In this document: positions 36,190 through 45,169 of the stretch, one piece after another
Layout: each line of letters begins with the position of its first letter
Position numbering within the stretch: position 1 is the stretch's first letter
Assembly: GCF_029504655.1 (NCBI RefSeq)
Contig: NZ_JAQFIL010000001.1
Span: 997,001 to 1,061,000, forward strand
Direction: 5' to 3'
DNA: 64,000 nucleotides
Source of the DNA: Catalinimonas alkaloidigena
Lineage (GTDB): Bacteria > Bacteroidota > Bacteroidia > Cytophagales > Cyclobacteriaceae
Notes under the pieces: generated by a model
Seen by the model: only the letters and a program-made list of their open reading frames with translations
Told to the model about the DNA's origin: nothing
Databases searched by the model: none
Program-made: the position numbers and the translations under genes

Positions 36190-37311
36190 CTAAAGCTTGA
36201 ACATGAGGCCCCACTCCACATGTTCTGCCTTGCCCAGGTAGACTTTTAATCCGCCGCTTACAGCAAGCCTGGGATTGACATAGATGCGCAAGCTATACCT
36301 TTGAAAGAACTCTCTGTACAAATCTTTATAAGGACGATAGATATAGTACCCCACTTGAGTCACAAATGATATTTTATTGATCATCAGTTCATGTCCACCA
36401 GTGATCGCAAGACTTTTATGATCAATATGCTCCTCAGGTTTTTTCCGGGAAATCCTTTTTTTTATTGCAATATCGTGATAAGCATCCACTCCAAAGTTTA
36501 AAGTGCTGATATGAGAAACGGGTTTGTTGATATGGACTCCCAGGTTGTATGAAGGGAAAATGGAACTCCCTATGCCCAACTCTTTAAGGCTGAAGCTAGG
36601 CAAAATGGTGAAGTAAATCTCTTTCTCCTGAAGGGGTACTTTTTCCCACTGCCGGTGTGTTGCCTTTACATAAGGCTTTAACTTATGGTTGATAAAGAAG
36701 CCTCCCTGAAGCAGATTCGCACCGGAATTAGGTTTTTTATAACCACCGTTGGAGTAGTGCTCAAAATGAACTAGCAGACCCGTTGAAAAAACATTGCTGA
36801 TGCTTAGCTGGTATTTCAGGCTTGCATTGAGAGAGAAAGAAAAGTGAGAACCTAAAGCTACATTTCGGTCATTATTTTTACTGTGGTATGGATTGGTATG
36901 ATAAGCTACTCCTATCCCAAAGTCAGCCAAAAGATTGGAAACTCTGCCCCTGTGCATATACAATTGCATAAATGGCATCAGGCAAAGCGACTTGCCAAGC
37001 GTGGGGTTGAGGTAATCCTGATAACTAAAACTAATTCCTATATCAGGATAAGCATACAGTTGCTGCCAGTATTTATTTCCATTTGTGTGTATTAAATAAC
37101 TGGCCCTGAAACCCTGAGGGTGGCTTTTTACAAGATGCCCCATTTGCTCCTTATGTTTTATAAGCATCCCCTGATAAAGTGAGAGTTCTAGAGAAGTAGC
37201 AGAGGGTAAAGGTGAGTGATATTCATTTGCAGAAAACTGGGACTTGGCAGGAGGGATCAAACTAAGTAGTAAAACCAATATATTAAGAATGTGAAACTGA
37301 TGTAACCTCAT
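36190..37311 (-). CDS. PagL-like acyloxyacyl hydrolase (lipid A deacylase family)
   Basis: This 373-residue outer-membrane protein has a signal peptide ending in AKS. The motif HFEHYSNGGYKKPNSGANLLQGG holds the His-Ser pair that forms the PagL active site (HxSNG...PN pattern). The remaining sequence alternates polar and aromatic strands, as in a beta-barrel. It is longer than the minimal PagL barrel, like other Bacteroidota members. The likely action is removal of a lipid A acyl chain at the outer membrane. A good ribosome-binding site (AGGAGTT) lies just upstream of the start. Confidence 0.8.
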   Translation of the reverse strand: MRLHQFHILNILVLLLSLIPPAKSQFSANEYHSPLPSATSLELSLYQGMLIKHKEQMGHLVKSHPQGFRASYLIHTNGNKYWQQLYAYPDIGISFSYQDYLNPTLGKSLCLMPFMQLYMHRGRVSNLLADFGIGVAYHTNPYHSKNNDRNVALGSHFSFSLNASLKYQLSISNVFSTGLLVHFEHYSNGGYKKPNSGANLLQGGFFINHKLKPYVKATHRQWEKVPLQEKEIYFTILPSFSLKELGIGSSIFPSYNLGVHINKPVSHISTLNFGVDAYHDIAIKKRISRKKPEEHIDHKSLAITGGHELMINKISFVTQVGYYIYRPYKDLYREFFQRYSLRIYVNPRLAVSGGLKVYLGKAEHVEWGLMFKL

Positions 37312-37438
37312 AACTCCTGAAAGCCTAGATTATTGATTCAACTGCTATCGCCATTTACTTGTATGTTTAAGATAAAATTTTTGGGCATAATTACAATCTT
37401 TATCAATCACGTTTAGCCTGTATGTTTTGTAGCACGTA

Positions 37439-37996
37439 TCATATTTCTTTTCCAACTTTGAATAGTATACTCAGATTGATATCTCCATTAAGATAAGGCT
37501 GCATCATGGTTTTTAAGCCTAATAGCATACCATTTCGAAGCCTGAATTCATTTTCTATAATGGCATTAATCCCTAAACTCAACCTTTCTTTCTCACTCTC
37601 CAGGCTAGTGTCGTCATATAAATATAGTAATGAAGCCCCTGTGCCGAATTTCAGATTGTAGATTTTATCATTACCTAAAGGAGATATAAATAGGTTAGCA
37701 TCCAGGTGCGTGAGGAAGACCGGTTCAAATTCCTTTTTCCTGTAAACTACACTGTTAGGATCACTTGTAGGTTGAGGAATTTTTCTGGAATAAAAATCAC
37801 CGTATCCTAAGCCTAGGAGAAAAGAATGGCTAAGCAGCCTGTTCCACTTGTGGGTAATCTCTCCTTCTATTATAACGATCAGTTTATCCCCAGTGCCTAA
37901 ATTAGATGCTCCTAAGCCTAGTAAAAGATCAGTATTGGATTGAGCAACACTAACCATCGGTAAAAAACTGATGAGTATTAATATTATTTTGCGCAT
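37439..37996 (-). CDS. Outer-membrane beta-barrel protein of unknown function
   Basis: This 185-residue protein has a clear signal peptide (ending in VSVAQ). Its alternating aromatic/glycine strands (LLLGLGASNLG, FLLGLGYGDFYSRK, KFGTGASLLYLY) suggest an eight-stranded barrel. No recognised family motif was found. It lies behind the PagL-like gene on the same strand with 127 bases between. It is probably a monocistronic housekeeping surface protein. Confidence 0.65.
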   Translation of the reverse strand: MRKIILILISFLPMVSVAQSNTDLLLGLGASNLGTGDKLIVIIEGEITHKWNRLLSHSFLLGLGYGDFYSRKIPQPTSDPNSVVYRKKEFEPVFLTHLDANLFISPLGNDKIYNLKFGTGASLLYLYDDTSLESEKERLSLGINAIIENEFRLRNGMLLGLKTMMQPYLNGDINLSILFKVGKEI

Positions 37997-38222
37997 ATAC
38001 TTTTACAAAAGCTGTATCAAGAATTCTGCCACGTGAAATACACACAAGTGTTTATTTAAAAATTAAAGTATATACACTCAATAATTGTTCTGCCAAAACA
38101 TTTAGTAAGCATCCTAATGTCAAATTGCTGACAATTTTATTAAGAATAGTGCTTCATATTCATGCAGTAAAACTACTTCTCTCAGGAAGTCGTACATTGT
38201 AAAGAGCAAAACCTCATTTGTG

Positions 38223-38885
38223 ATGATCAAAACTATTTTATACGGAATATCAGTTTTAATTGGCCTGAGCGCCTGTATGCAGTCAGAAAGCAGTGCCTCG
38301 GCTAACAATGCCTCAATTTCAGTGTTAGAAACAAAAAACAATGATATGGATATAGCAACTTTTGGGAATGGATGCTTTTGGTGCACAGAAGCGATCTTTC
38401 AAAACTTGAATGGTGTAGAAAAAGTAGTATCCGGATACTCCGGCGGGCATGTGGATAACCCGACTTATAAACAGGTATGTTCAGGAACGACCGGTCATGC
38501 CGAGGTAATTCAGATCACCTATGACCCTGCTATCATCAGCTACGATGAACTCCTAGAAGTATTCTGGAAAACGCATGATCCTACAACACCTAATCGTCAG
38601 GGCAATGACATTGGACCGCAGTATCGCTCGGCGGTTTTTTATCATAACGAAGAACAAAGAGAAAAAGCAGAAAAATATAAGCAAGAACTAAATGAAGCCG
38701 GTGCTTATGACAATCCTATTGTCACTGAAATTACCGCTTTTGAAAAGTTTTATCCGGCTGAGGATTATCACCAAAACTATTTTAACCAGAATGGTAGTCA
38801 GCCATACTGCTCTTTTGTGATTCGTCCCAAGGTAGAGAAGTTTGAAAAAGTATTTAAAGACAAACTTAAGAAAGTAAATAATTAA
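38223..38885 (+). CDS. msrA: Peptide methionine-S-sulfoxide reductase A, lipoprotein form
   Basis: MsrA reduces the S-epimer of methionine sulfoxide. The catalytic signature GCFWCTE places Cys51 as nucleophile; GYSGGHVDNPTYKQVCSGTTGHAE and the QYRSAVFYHNEEQ block follow. An N-terminal lipobox (GLSAC, Cys18) indicates export to the envelope, so it repairs periplasmic proteins. The ATG at 38223 was used; a GTG directly before it is an alternative. An IS982 element is inserted exactly at the stop codon: the last A of TAA is the first base of the element, so the protein is unchanged, but the gene is now separated from its terminator at 39831-39863. Confidence 0.92.
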   Translation: MIKTILYGISVLIGLSACMQSESSASANNASISVLETKNNDMDIATFGNGCFWCTEAIFQNLNGVEKVVSGYSGGHVDNPTYKQVCSGTTGHAEVIQITYDPAIISYDELLEVFWKTHDPTTPNRQGNDIGPQYRSAVFYHNEEQREKAEKYKQELNEAGAYDNPIVTEITAFEKFYPAEDYHQNYFNQNGSQPYCSFVIRPKVEKFEKVFKDKLKKVNN

Positions 38886-39802
38886 CTCAAGTTGCGAATT
38901 AAAAGGTTAAATGAAGCATAGTCTGCCAAAAGATTGTTAAAGTGAAGTTACCACACTTTACCTAACAATTACATGACAGACTATACTATTGCAATATATT
39001 GTTTTATGGACGATTATTTAAAAATCAGCCAACCCCACATAGACATTCGTCGCAAAGTAAGTGATGCGGAGATATTAACTACTGCCCTGCTCTCAGCCCA
39101 GTACTTTTATGGCAACCAGCACACTACTTGTCAATACATGCAGCAACATCATGGGATGGCCAAAATAGACAAGTCTAACTTTAATCGCCATCTGCATCGC
39201 CTATCAAATACTTTAATCAGGATCTTTTTAGCATTGGGGGAGAGTCTCAAGCAACTCAACACTGCAAGTCGCTACTTAATAGATTCGTTCCCAGTAGCTG
39301 TTTGTAAAAACATTCGTATTGGGAGGTGCAAGCTACTAAAACATGAATCTTATCGGGGATACAATGCCTCCAAACGACAGTATTTCTATGGTTTTAAGGT
39401 ACAGGTAGTTACCACCGCCGATGGTATACCAGTGGATTATTTGATCACGGCTGGTTCTATTCACGACAATACAGCTTTACAAGCTATGTCCCTATACTTA
39501 CCTCAAGGTAGTGAACTTTATGCTGACAGTGCTTATACGCATTATGAGTTGGAAGACCTTTATGAAGAATGCGATCAGGTGCGCCTATTGGTAGAGCGAA
39601 AATCTAACTCAAAAAGGCAGGATAACGCAGCTATGCGTTTTTTAAAAAAGCATTACAGAAAGCGTATTGAAACCTGCTTCAGCCAAGTTACTGCTCGCTT
39701 TCCCGGAAAAATCCATGCAGTTACCCCACAGGGGTTCTTGCTCAAGGTCGTTCTGTTCCTATTTGCTTTTACTTTTAACAAAACATTATCCACAACTTAA
39801 AT
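38885..39802 (+). mobile_element. IS982-family insertion sequence, complete
   Basis: The element is about 918 bp and carries one transposase gene. The left end (38885: ACTCAAGTTGCGAATTA) is an imperfect inverted repeat of the right end (12 of 17 matching). It is flanked by a 6-bp target duplication, TAATTA (38879-38884 and 39803-39808). The intact frame, ends and duplication indicate a recent, possibly active insertion. The exact boundaries could shift by a base or two because the target is AT-rich. Confidence 0.78.
38973..39800 (+). CDS. IS982-family transposase
   Basis: This 275-residue DDE transposase has the catalytic Asp104 in LIDSFP, Asp185 in YADSAY and Glu233 in RIETCFSQV. The KQYFYGFK-like segment (RQYFYGFKVQVV) before the second Asp is a hallmark of IS982. 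Length is close to the family norm (about 290) and the frame is intact, so it may be functional. The ATG at 38973 lies 88 bases inside the left end, and the stop is two bases before the right end. Confidence 0.92.
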   Translation: MTDYTIAIYCFMDDYLKISQPHIDIRRKVSDAEILTTALLSAQYFYGNQHTTCQYMQQHHGMAKIDKSNFNRHLHRLSNTLIRIFLALGESLKQLNTASRYLIDSFPVAVCKNIRIGRCKLLKHESYRGYNASKRQYFYGFKVQVVTTADGIPVDYLITAGSIHDNTALQAMSLYLPQGSELYADSAYTHYELEDLYEECDQVRLLVERKSNSKRQDNAAMRFLKKHYRKRIETCFSQVTARFPGKIHAVTPQGFLLKVVLFLFAFTFNKTLSTT

Positions 39803-39830
39803 TAATTAATTATTGTTGAGCAAAAAAACG

Positions 39831-39863
39831 AAAGCCACTGTCTGTATAGGCAGTGGCTTTTTT
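39831..39863. terminator. Bidirectional terminator (original msrA terminator)
   Basis: AAAGCCACTG (39831-39840) and CAGTGGCTTT (39851-39860) form a perfect 10-bp stem. T tracts follow on both strands: TTT on plus, and seven T on minus from the A run at 39822-39828. It probably ended both msrA and the convergent ferredoxin gene before the IS insertion. Confidence 0.88.
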
Positions 39864-39897
39864 ATTGATGTTACATAATATGAAAATATCATTGTGT

Positions 39898-40224
39898 TTA
39901 TCCGGTTACTTCTTCAGCCATCAGACGGATGCGTATTCCGTCCATTTCTTCAGTGATAGGCATCTGACAGGCCAGACGGCTGCTGTTGCTGACTACAGGC
40001 AGTGTATCCAGCATATCCATTTCCGCATCATTGGCTTCCTCATTGTAAGTATTGTCCAACACCTCAACATGGCATGAGGCACAGAGTGCCATACCTCCGC
40101 AGGTAGCGGCTACCGGATAGTCTGAGGCTTTCAGAATTTCCATCAGGCTAAGAGACATGTCAGTAGGGGCTTCAATGGTATTGATATTTCCATCAGCTTC
40201 TTCAATGTGAATTTTGATATCCAT
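39898..40224 (-). CDS. [2Fe-2S] ferredoxin
   Basis: This adrenodoxin-type 2Fe-2S ferredoxin has 108 residues from the Met at 40224; an upstream reading to 40275 only adds non-conserved residues that overlap the reductase gene end. Cluster ligands are in TCGGMALCASCHV (C-x5-C-x2-C) with the fourth Cys 35 residues later in RLACQM. It carries electrons in the cytoplasm and is encoded 31 bases after a ferredoxin-NADP reductase, its obvious redox partner. Confidence 0.88.
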   Translation of the reverse strand: MDIKIHIEEADGNINTIEAPTDMSLSLMEILKASDYPVAATCGGMALCASCHVEVLDNTYNEEANDAEMDMLDTLPVVSNSSRLACQMPITEEMDGIRIRLMAEEVTG

Positions 40225-40255
40225 ATTGTAATTATTAGTTAAGCTTTTTAAGTGT

Positions 40256-41260
40256 TTAAAAGCTTTGAATTCCATTAACAGTTGTATACTTCAGACTGGC
40301 TTTTTTGCCTCCACTTACCACACGATAGGCACTCTGTGCCATCAGCGCAGCCTCATGGAAACCGCTCAAAATCAGCTTCAGCTTACCGGGATATTGGTTG
40401 ATGTCACCAATTGCATAAACACCGGGCACATTAGTAGAATAATCTTCTACATTAACATTAATGGCATTACGGTCCAGGTTAAGGTTCCAGCTGGCAATAG
40501 GGCCAAGTTTAGGACTCAGTCCAAAAAGGGGAACAAAGTAGTCACTGGCTACCAATTCTGCTTTTCCTGCTTTATCAGTAATCAGACACTCTTTTAACAC
40601 GCCATTACCATGTAGTGCTGTAACCTGGCTGTTGAGCTTCAGGTTTAACTTACCTTCTTCTGCCAGCTTGAATATTTTTTCTGCAGAATCAGGCGCACCT
40701 CTAAAACTGCTGCCCCGGTGTACCAGCGTAAGCTCTTCCACCATATCAGCTAGATAGATGGTCCAGTCTAGCGCGGAGTCGCCTCCACCGGCAACCACCA
40801 CTTTTTTGTTAGTATATTTTTCGGGGTGGCGTACCATATAATCTATGCCTTTACCCTCATAATTTTCCAGCTTTTCTAAGGCAGGCTTTCGCGGCTCAAA
40901 GCAACCTAAGCCACCTGCTATTACTACAGCTTTAGCGTGGCATTGTGTACCTTCATTGGTTTCCAGGATAAAAGATTCATCTTCCTGTCTTTCAATTTTT
41001 TCTACTCTTTCACCTAGTGTATATGTCGGATTAAAGGGTTCTATCTGTTTTGACAGATTATCTACCAGTTCCTGTGCCAACACCACCGGGTAACCAGGAA
41101 TATCATAGATCGGTTTTTTGGGATAGATTTCAGATAACTGCCCCCCAATCTGAGGTAACACATCCATCACATGACATCGCATTTTGAGCAATCCAGCTTC
41201 AAAAACGGCAAATAAACCAACAGGTCCGGCTCCAATAATGCAAAGGTCTGTGTGTATCAT
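40256..41260 (-). CDS. Ferredoxin-NADP+ reductase, thioredoxin-reductase-like (YumC type)
   Basis: This 334-residue flavoprotein has an N-terminal FAD site (IIGAGPVGLFAVFEAG) and an NADPH site (VVVAGGGDSALDWTIYLAD). The C-terminal FAD segment is VYAIGDINQYPGKLKLILSGFHEAA. The CxxC disulfide of thioredoxin reductase is absent, placing it with type 2 ferredoxin-NADP reductases. It precedes the ferredoxin gene in one operon and presumably reduces that ferredoxin. The first codon gives MIHTDLCIIGAGPVG, directly at the FAD motif. Confidence 0.9.
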   Translation of the reverse strand: MIHTDLCIIGAGPVGLFAVFEAGLLKMRCHVMDVLPQIGGQLSEIYPKKPIYDIPGYPVVLAQELVDNLSKQIEPFNPTYTLGERVEKIERQEDESFILETNEGTQCHAKAVVIAGGLGCFEPRKPALEKLENYEGKGIDYMVRHPEKYTNKKVVVAGGGDSALDWTIYLADMVEELTLVHRGSSFRGAPDSAEKIFKLAEEGKLNLKLNSQVTALHGNGVLKECLITDKAGKAELVASDYFVPLFGLSPKLGPIASWNLNLDRNAINVNVEDYSTNVPGVYAIGDINQYPGKLKLILSGFHEAALMAQSAYRVVSGGKKASLKYTTVNGIQSF

Positions 41261-41348
41261 ATTTTTCTATTTTTTTGAATAAACGAAGTAAACAATAAAA
41301 TAGTTGTTATACTAATTATTTGTGTACGACTTAATTGCACAAAAATTT

Positions 41349-41792
41349 TTAGGGCTTCAGGTTATCGTAGATGGTGTTCAGAATTCTGACAAACTGCTTG
41401 AAGTCATCTTCGCTGAGGTGTTGCCAGGCGTGCATACGGATCTTTCTTACCTCAGGAAGCATATTATTGACCGTCTCCATACCTGATGATGTCAGACATA
41501 CATTGATTTTTCTTCTGTCAGTTTCGTCATACTGTCTCAAAATGAGATCCTTCTGACTCAATAAATCAAGGATTCTGGTCACAGTAGGAGTGTCCTTATG
41601 AATCAGCTGCGCAAGCGTTACCTGGTTAAGGGTTGTATGTTCAGCCAGAATTTTCAGAACGGCCCATTGGTCAACAGTAACTTCAAAGCCTAATGCTCTG
41701 AATTGCTGCTTGGCATATTGCTTAATTTTTTTATTCGTTTTTTCTAATAGAAACGAGTAGTTACTGTATATATCTTCTTCAGGTATAGCCAT
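41349..41792 (-). CDS. MarR-family transcriptional regulator
   Basis: This 147-residue winged-helix protein has the MarR layout: helix WAVLKILAEHTTLNQVTLAQLIHKDTPTVTRILDLLSQKDLILRQ (recognition helix and wing) and the conserved wing DETDRRKINVCLTSSG. No Cys pair for redox sensing is seen. It lies upstream of the ferredoxin reductase genes on the same strand (88 bases) and may control them. A set of GGGGAAT half-sites upstream (41833-41873) could be its operator. Effector unknown. Confidence 0.9.
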   Translation of the reverse strand: MAIPEEDIYSNYSFLLEKTNKKIKQYAKQQFRALGFEVTVDQWAVLKILAEHTTLNQVTLAQLIHKDTPTVTRILDLLSQKDLILRQYDETDRRKINVCLTSSGMETVNNMLPEVRKIRMHAWQHLSEDDFKQFVRILNTIYDNLKP

Positions 41793-41832
41793 AACGGCTA
41801 AAATAGACTTTTGTGCTGATTAATTAAAATAT

Positions 41833-41873
41833 GGGGAATTGTTGAGGAAATTATTCCCCATCATACGGGGAAT
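41833..41873. promoter_or_regulatory. Candidate operator upstream of marR
   Basis: Three copies of one heptamer lie 41-81 bases before the MarR start: GGGGAAT (41833-41839), ATTCCCC (41853-41859) and GGGGAAT (41867-41873). The last two form an inverted repeat with a 7-bp spacer. MarR proteins commonly bind such palindromes near their own promoter. No experimental or comparative support is available here. Confidence 0.4.
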
Positions 41874-42021
41874 ATGTTAGACATTAATAGGATACATATG
41901 TTGAACTTGTTCCAATGTCGTACTTGGCATGGTATTGTTATAAGTATAAGTGTATTCGATTACTTTTTAAGCTAAGATTGATATAGATTTTTTAAACTTT
42001 ACGTGGGGTTACATAAGCGTG

Positions 42022-42050
42022 AGGGCTGTACTACAGCCCTTTTGCTTTTT
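42022..42050 (+). terminator. Hairpin with T-rich tail, no gene in front on the plus strand
   Basis: AGGGCTGT (42022-42029) and ACAGCCCT (42033-42040) form an 8-bp stem with a 3-nt loop, followed by TTTGCTTTTT on the plus strand. It could terminate the minus-strand gene from 43151 less well, since that side lacks T. See findings for the possibility of a small plus-strand RNA. Confidence 0.5.
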
Positions 42051-42080
42051 GTACCTGTTATAAAGAACTGCGTTCCCTCA

Positions 42081-43151
42081 TTATTGTTTTTCCAATCCCT
42101 TTTTAATTTTCTTTTCTACCGTGTCTTCTTCTTTTGCGTTAGTGGGTTCAAGCGGTTCCTGCTCTTCGGTTTCAGTGGGTTGATAGCTCAGTGAAAAATA
42201 CACCGGAAAGTGATCCGAACCTATATGGGGAAGTACTTCCAGCGCATTAAGCTGAAAAGTTTCGGTATGAAAAACATGATCCAGAGACCAGCGCATCATA
42301 GGCATCTCCGCACTAAAAGTATTGTAAAAACCCCTTCCGATCCGCGGGTCTAGCATCTGGCTTGACTTGAGAAACAAACGGGTAGTGTAGGACCATGCTA
42401 CGTCGTTTAGGTCACCCATCAAGATCGCAGGTTCTTGACTCTTTTTGACCAGCTGACCGGCGAGTAAGAGCTCAGCATCTCTTTTGGTACTGCTTTCGCT
42501 CTCCGGAGGAACCGGAGGTTTAGGATGTAAACAATAAAGTTTCACATTTTGACCGGAACGTAACTTAACATAGGCATGAATAGAAGGAATGCTGTCTTCC
42601 ATCATATACTTAACTTCTGCATCTTCAAGCTGCAGTTGAGAATATAAAATCATTCCATAGGTATTGTCTAGAGGTTTACTGACAATGTGAGGATATTTGT
42701 ATTTTAAAGTATCCATTTTTTCTGCCCACCATTCATCGGTTTCTAATAACAGAACCAGGTCAGGGTTTTTCTGCTCAATGAGTAGCAAGAGTTTTTCATA
42801 CTCATGGTTTTTCATATACACATTAGAAGTGATGGCGCTAATATTCGTAAGTGTATCCTGACCCTGTGCATAATCAGTTTGTGTTCTGGAAAAGATAGTG
42901 TAGGGATAAATACGAAAGCTCTGGTAGAAAAATGAAGCTCCCAGGAGTATGACCATGACCACATTAAGACCTTTGCGGAAACGAAAGAAAATAAGCCAGA
43001 GTGCAATCAGTAAAATGATGATCACACTGATCTGGATTCTGGGAAACACAAATATCTGAACCCACCAGATATCCATGGGAAGCAATGGTAAGAGCGTCCC
43101 TATGATAAAAAATATACTAAAGAAAACCAGAATCGCTTTGAAGGTTCTCAT
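42081..43151 (-). CDS. Membrane-anchored endonuclease/exonuclease/phosphatase-family protein
   Basis: This 356-residue protein starts with three hydrophobic helices (about 5-85). The EEP fold follows: LLLETDEWW (catalytic Glu), YCLHPKPP, AILMGDLNDVAWS (Asp-Leu-Asn), SLDHVFHT and GSDHFPV (catalytic Asp-His). The domain would face the periplasm. Such proteins are common in Bacteroidota with unknown substrate; phosphodiester cleavage in lipids or nucleic acids is possible. The C-terminal 30 residues are charged and low-complexity (TETEEQEPLEPTN, then Lys-rich). No operon partner. Confidence 0.85.
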   Translation of the reverse strand: MRTFKAILVFFSIFFIIGTLLPLLPMDIWWVQIFVFPRIQISVIIILLIALWLIFFRFRKGLNVVMVILLGASFFYQSFRIYPYTIFSRTQTDYAQGQDTLTNISAITSNVYMKNHEYEKLLLLIEQKNPDLVLLLETDEWWAEKMDTLKYKYPHIVSKPLDNTYGMILYSQLQLEDAEVKYMMEDSIPSIHAYVKLRSGQNVKLYCLHPKPPVPPESESSTKRDAELLLAGQLVKKSQEPAILMGDLNDVAWSYTTRLFLKSSQMLDPRIGRGFYNTFSAEMPMMRWSLDHVFHTETFQLNALEVLPHIGSDHFPVYFSLSYQPTETEEQEPLEPTNAKEEDTVEKKIKKGLEKQ

Positions 43152-43336
43152 AGATAAAAAATACTACTGTGCAGTTAAAAAAGTAATGGTATATCTGAGT
43201 AATAAATGCCAAAAGGCTGTAATTGTTTATTTTTTCTCTGTTAGTCGTAAAAAATAAGTAGTAAAACTTTGCCTGTAAATAAAAAATGGGTGAACTCCCT
43301 GCATAGGAAATTCACCCTGGACATCATTGGTTTTCA

Positions 43337-44698
43337 TCAGGGCCGAACAGGGGTGCCGTCAGGTTTTCTAAGCTGCGTCCAGTTATAGTCATTCTTCTCA
43401 GGAAGCGGGTATTTCAGTGCCAGTTCCTCGTTTATCTCTACGCCCAGACCGGGGGCTTCGTTGACATGCATATAGCCATTTTTCATTTCCGGACTACCGG
43501 GAAAAATTTCCCTGAGCAAATCTGAAAAATTTACTGACTCCTGTATGCCGAAGTTCCATACGGCCAGGTCAATATGGGCATTGGCAGCGTGGCCTACCGG
43601 GGATACATCTCCCGGCCCATGCCAGGCGGTTTTGACGTTAAACCATTCTCCTAATCTGGCGACTTTCATGGCAGGAGAGATACCGCCGATCTGGGAAATA
43701 TGAATGCGTATGTAGTCAATCAGGCGGTCTTTGATGAGGTCTACCCATTCATGCTGGTTATTGAAAAGTTCACCCATGGCTATGGGTACGGTGGTATGAT
43801 TGCGCAATACTTCAAAGTAGCCATTATTTTCTGGTGAGAAAGGATCTTCAATAAAGAAAGGTCGGTATTCTTCCAGCTTTTCTATCATGCTGATTGCCTC
43901 CATGGGCTGTACCCTTTCATGGATATCGTGGAGTAACTCAACCGCTTCACCACAACTTTTACGTACCTCGGCAAACATGTCTACCACACTCTTGGTATAG
44001 GCCAGGGTATTCATCACATTGTCATCGGGAGTTCCGAAACCTGCCGCTTTGAAGTCCGGTTGCTGGCTCCTGGCAGCACCTTCGCCATAGCCCCCCAGTA
44101 GCTGGGCAGCCCCATAGCCACCCATCTGTATCCTCACGTGGCGAAAGCCCTGGTCAATGTAAGATTGAACACTTTCGGCTACCTCCTGCGGGCTGCTGCC
44201 GCTGGCATGGGCATAGCAGTCTACCGCAAAGCGTAATTTACCACCTAATAACTGATAGACCGGCATACCGGCTCTTTTGCCCTTGATATCCCAGAGGGCC
44301 TGATCCAGACCGCTGAGGGCATTGTTCAGTACCGGCCCGTTGCGCCAGTAAGAGCTCACATAGGCAGTCTGCCAGATATCTTCAATATTGTCTACGTCTT
44401 TGCCTACGCAAAAATCGTTCAGGTAATCGTCAATGGCGGAGACCACCGCATGGGCACGCTGGCGAAAGGTAGCGCAGCCTATACCGTAGAGTCCCGGTTC
44501 GGAGGTTTCTACCTTGACCACAATCAGTTCAATGTTATGAGGACAGGTGGGTATGGCTTTGACTTTGGTGATCTTTACCGGAGGCATGCCATTTTTATAG
44601 TTTGAGTTTGATTGTGCCTGGGCAGAAGGCATACCGGCTCCCATCAGGCCTGCAGATAGTCCCATGCCCATATTCTTGAGCAGATTTCTTCGGTTCAT
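43337..44698 (-). CDS. ManD-like enolase-superfamily dehydratase with a Tat-like signal
   Basis: This 453-residue member of the mandelate racemase/enolase superfamily is in the D-mannonate dehydratase (ManD/RspA) group. Conserved landmarks are YAHASGS with HVRIQ, LLHDIHER (metal Asp and active-site His), FFIEDPFSPE (metal Glu), IAMGELFNN (metal Glu), TAWHGPGD (catalytic His) and GIQES. A signal with paired Arg (MNRRNLLKNMG...AQA) suggests export by Tat, which is unusual for mannonate dehydratase but frequent in Bacteroidota sugar-acid enzymes. Sugar-acid dehydration in the periplasm is likely; mannonate specificity is not certain. Confidence 0.82.
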   Translation of the reverse strand: MNRRNLLKNMGMGLSAGLMGAGMPSAQAQSNSNYKNGMPPVKITKVKAIPTCPHNIELIVVKVETSEPGLYGIGCATFRQRAHAVVSAIDDYLNDFCVGKDVDNIEDIWQTAYVSSYWRNGPVLNNALSGLDQALWDIKGKRAGMPVYQLLGGKLRFAVDCYAHASGSSPQEVAESVQSYIDQGFRHVRIQMGGYGAAQLLGGYGEGAARSQQPDFKAAGFGTPDDNVMNTLAYTKSVVDMFAEVRKSCGEAVELLHDIHERVQPMEAISMIEKLEEYRPFFIEDPFSPENNGYFEVLRNHTTVPIAMGELFNNQHEWVDLIKDRLIDYIRIHISQIGGISPAMKVARLGEWFNVKTAWHGPGDVSPVGHAANAHIDLAVWNFGIQESVNFSDLLREIFPGSPEMKNGYMHVNEAPGLGVEINEELALKYPLPEKNDYNWTQLRKPDGTPVRP

Positions 44699-45169
44699 GT
44701 AATGTTAGGTTATTGTTAGAAAACGTTTCCCTGTAAGTTAAAGAAAAATGGGGAAATGTTGGGGGGAGGTAAGACATCACTTCTATTCCATGAAAAGAGT
44801 AAATGCATTAATCAGCCGCTATTAAAGGACTTGTTGAAAGCAAGGCTTACCTATTTTCCATCAATATCACTCATAGCCAGCCCCTGGCAAATCAGCGTAA
44901 ACAGGCTTGATAAAAAGAAAATAAATATTACTCTAACGCTGTGCGTATACCAGGAGTTGGCTGAAAGCTTTTGTAGTCAGTGGTCCATCAACTTACCCAT
45001 AGGTTGCTGTAGTATGTTTTTAGAAAAGCTTGTTTTCTTAATATATATTTATTTGAAAAGCTTAACAAAACACCCAGCAGGATCAGATAGGTAAGCGCAT
45101 AGCTTTTGCCCGATAGACTCTAATGCATAAATGTTATGCTGGCGATGCTGCGCAGAAAAGCAAGGAATT
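44699..45169. other. Intergenic region without a supported gene
   Basis: These 471 bases lie between the PIG-L deacetylase stop and the ManD-like start. A plus-strand frame at 44756-45094 has no family motif, no ribosome-binding site and unusual composition (many Cys, Leu and Lys). The sequence is AT-rich with no clear hairpin. Part of it must hold the upstream region of the ManD-like gene. Confidence 0.6.

Noticed and set aside
44756..45094. 112-codon plus-strand frame in an intergenic region
   Set aside because: No family motif, no ribosome-binding site, odd composition; treated as non-coding.
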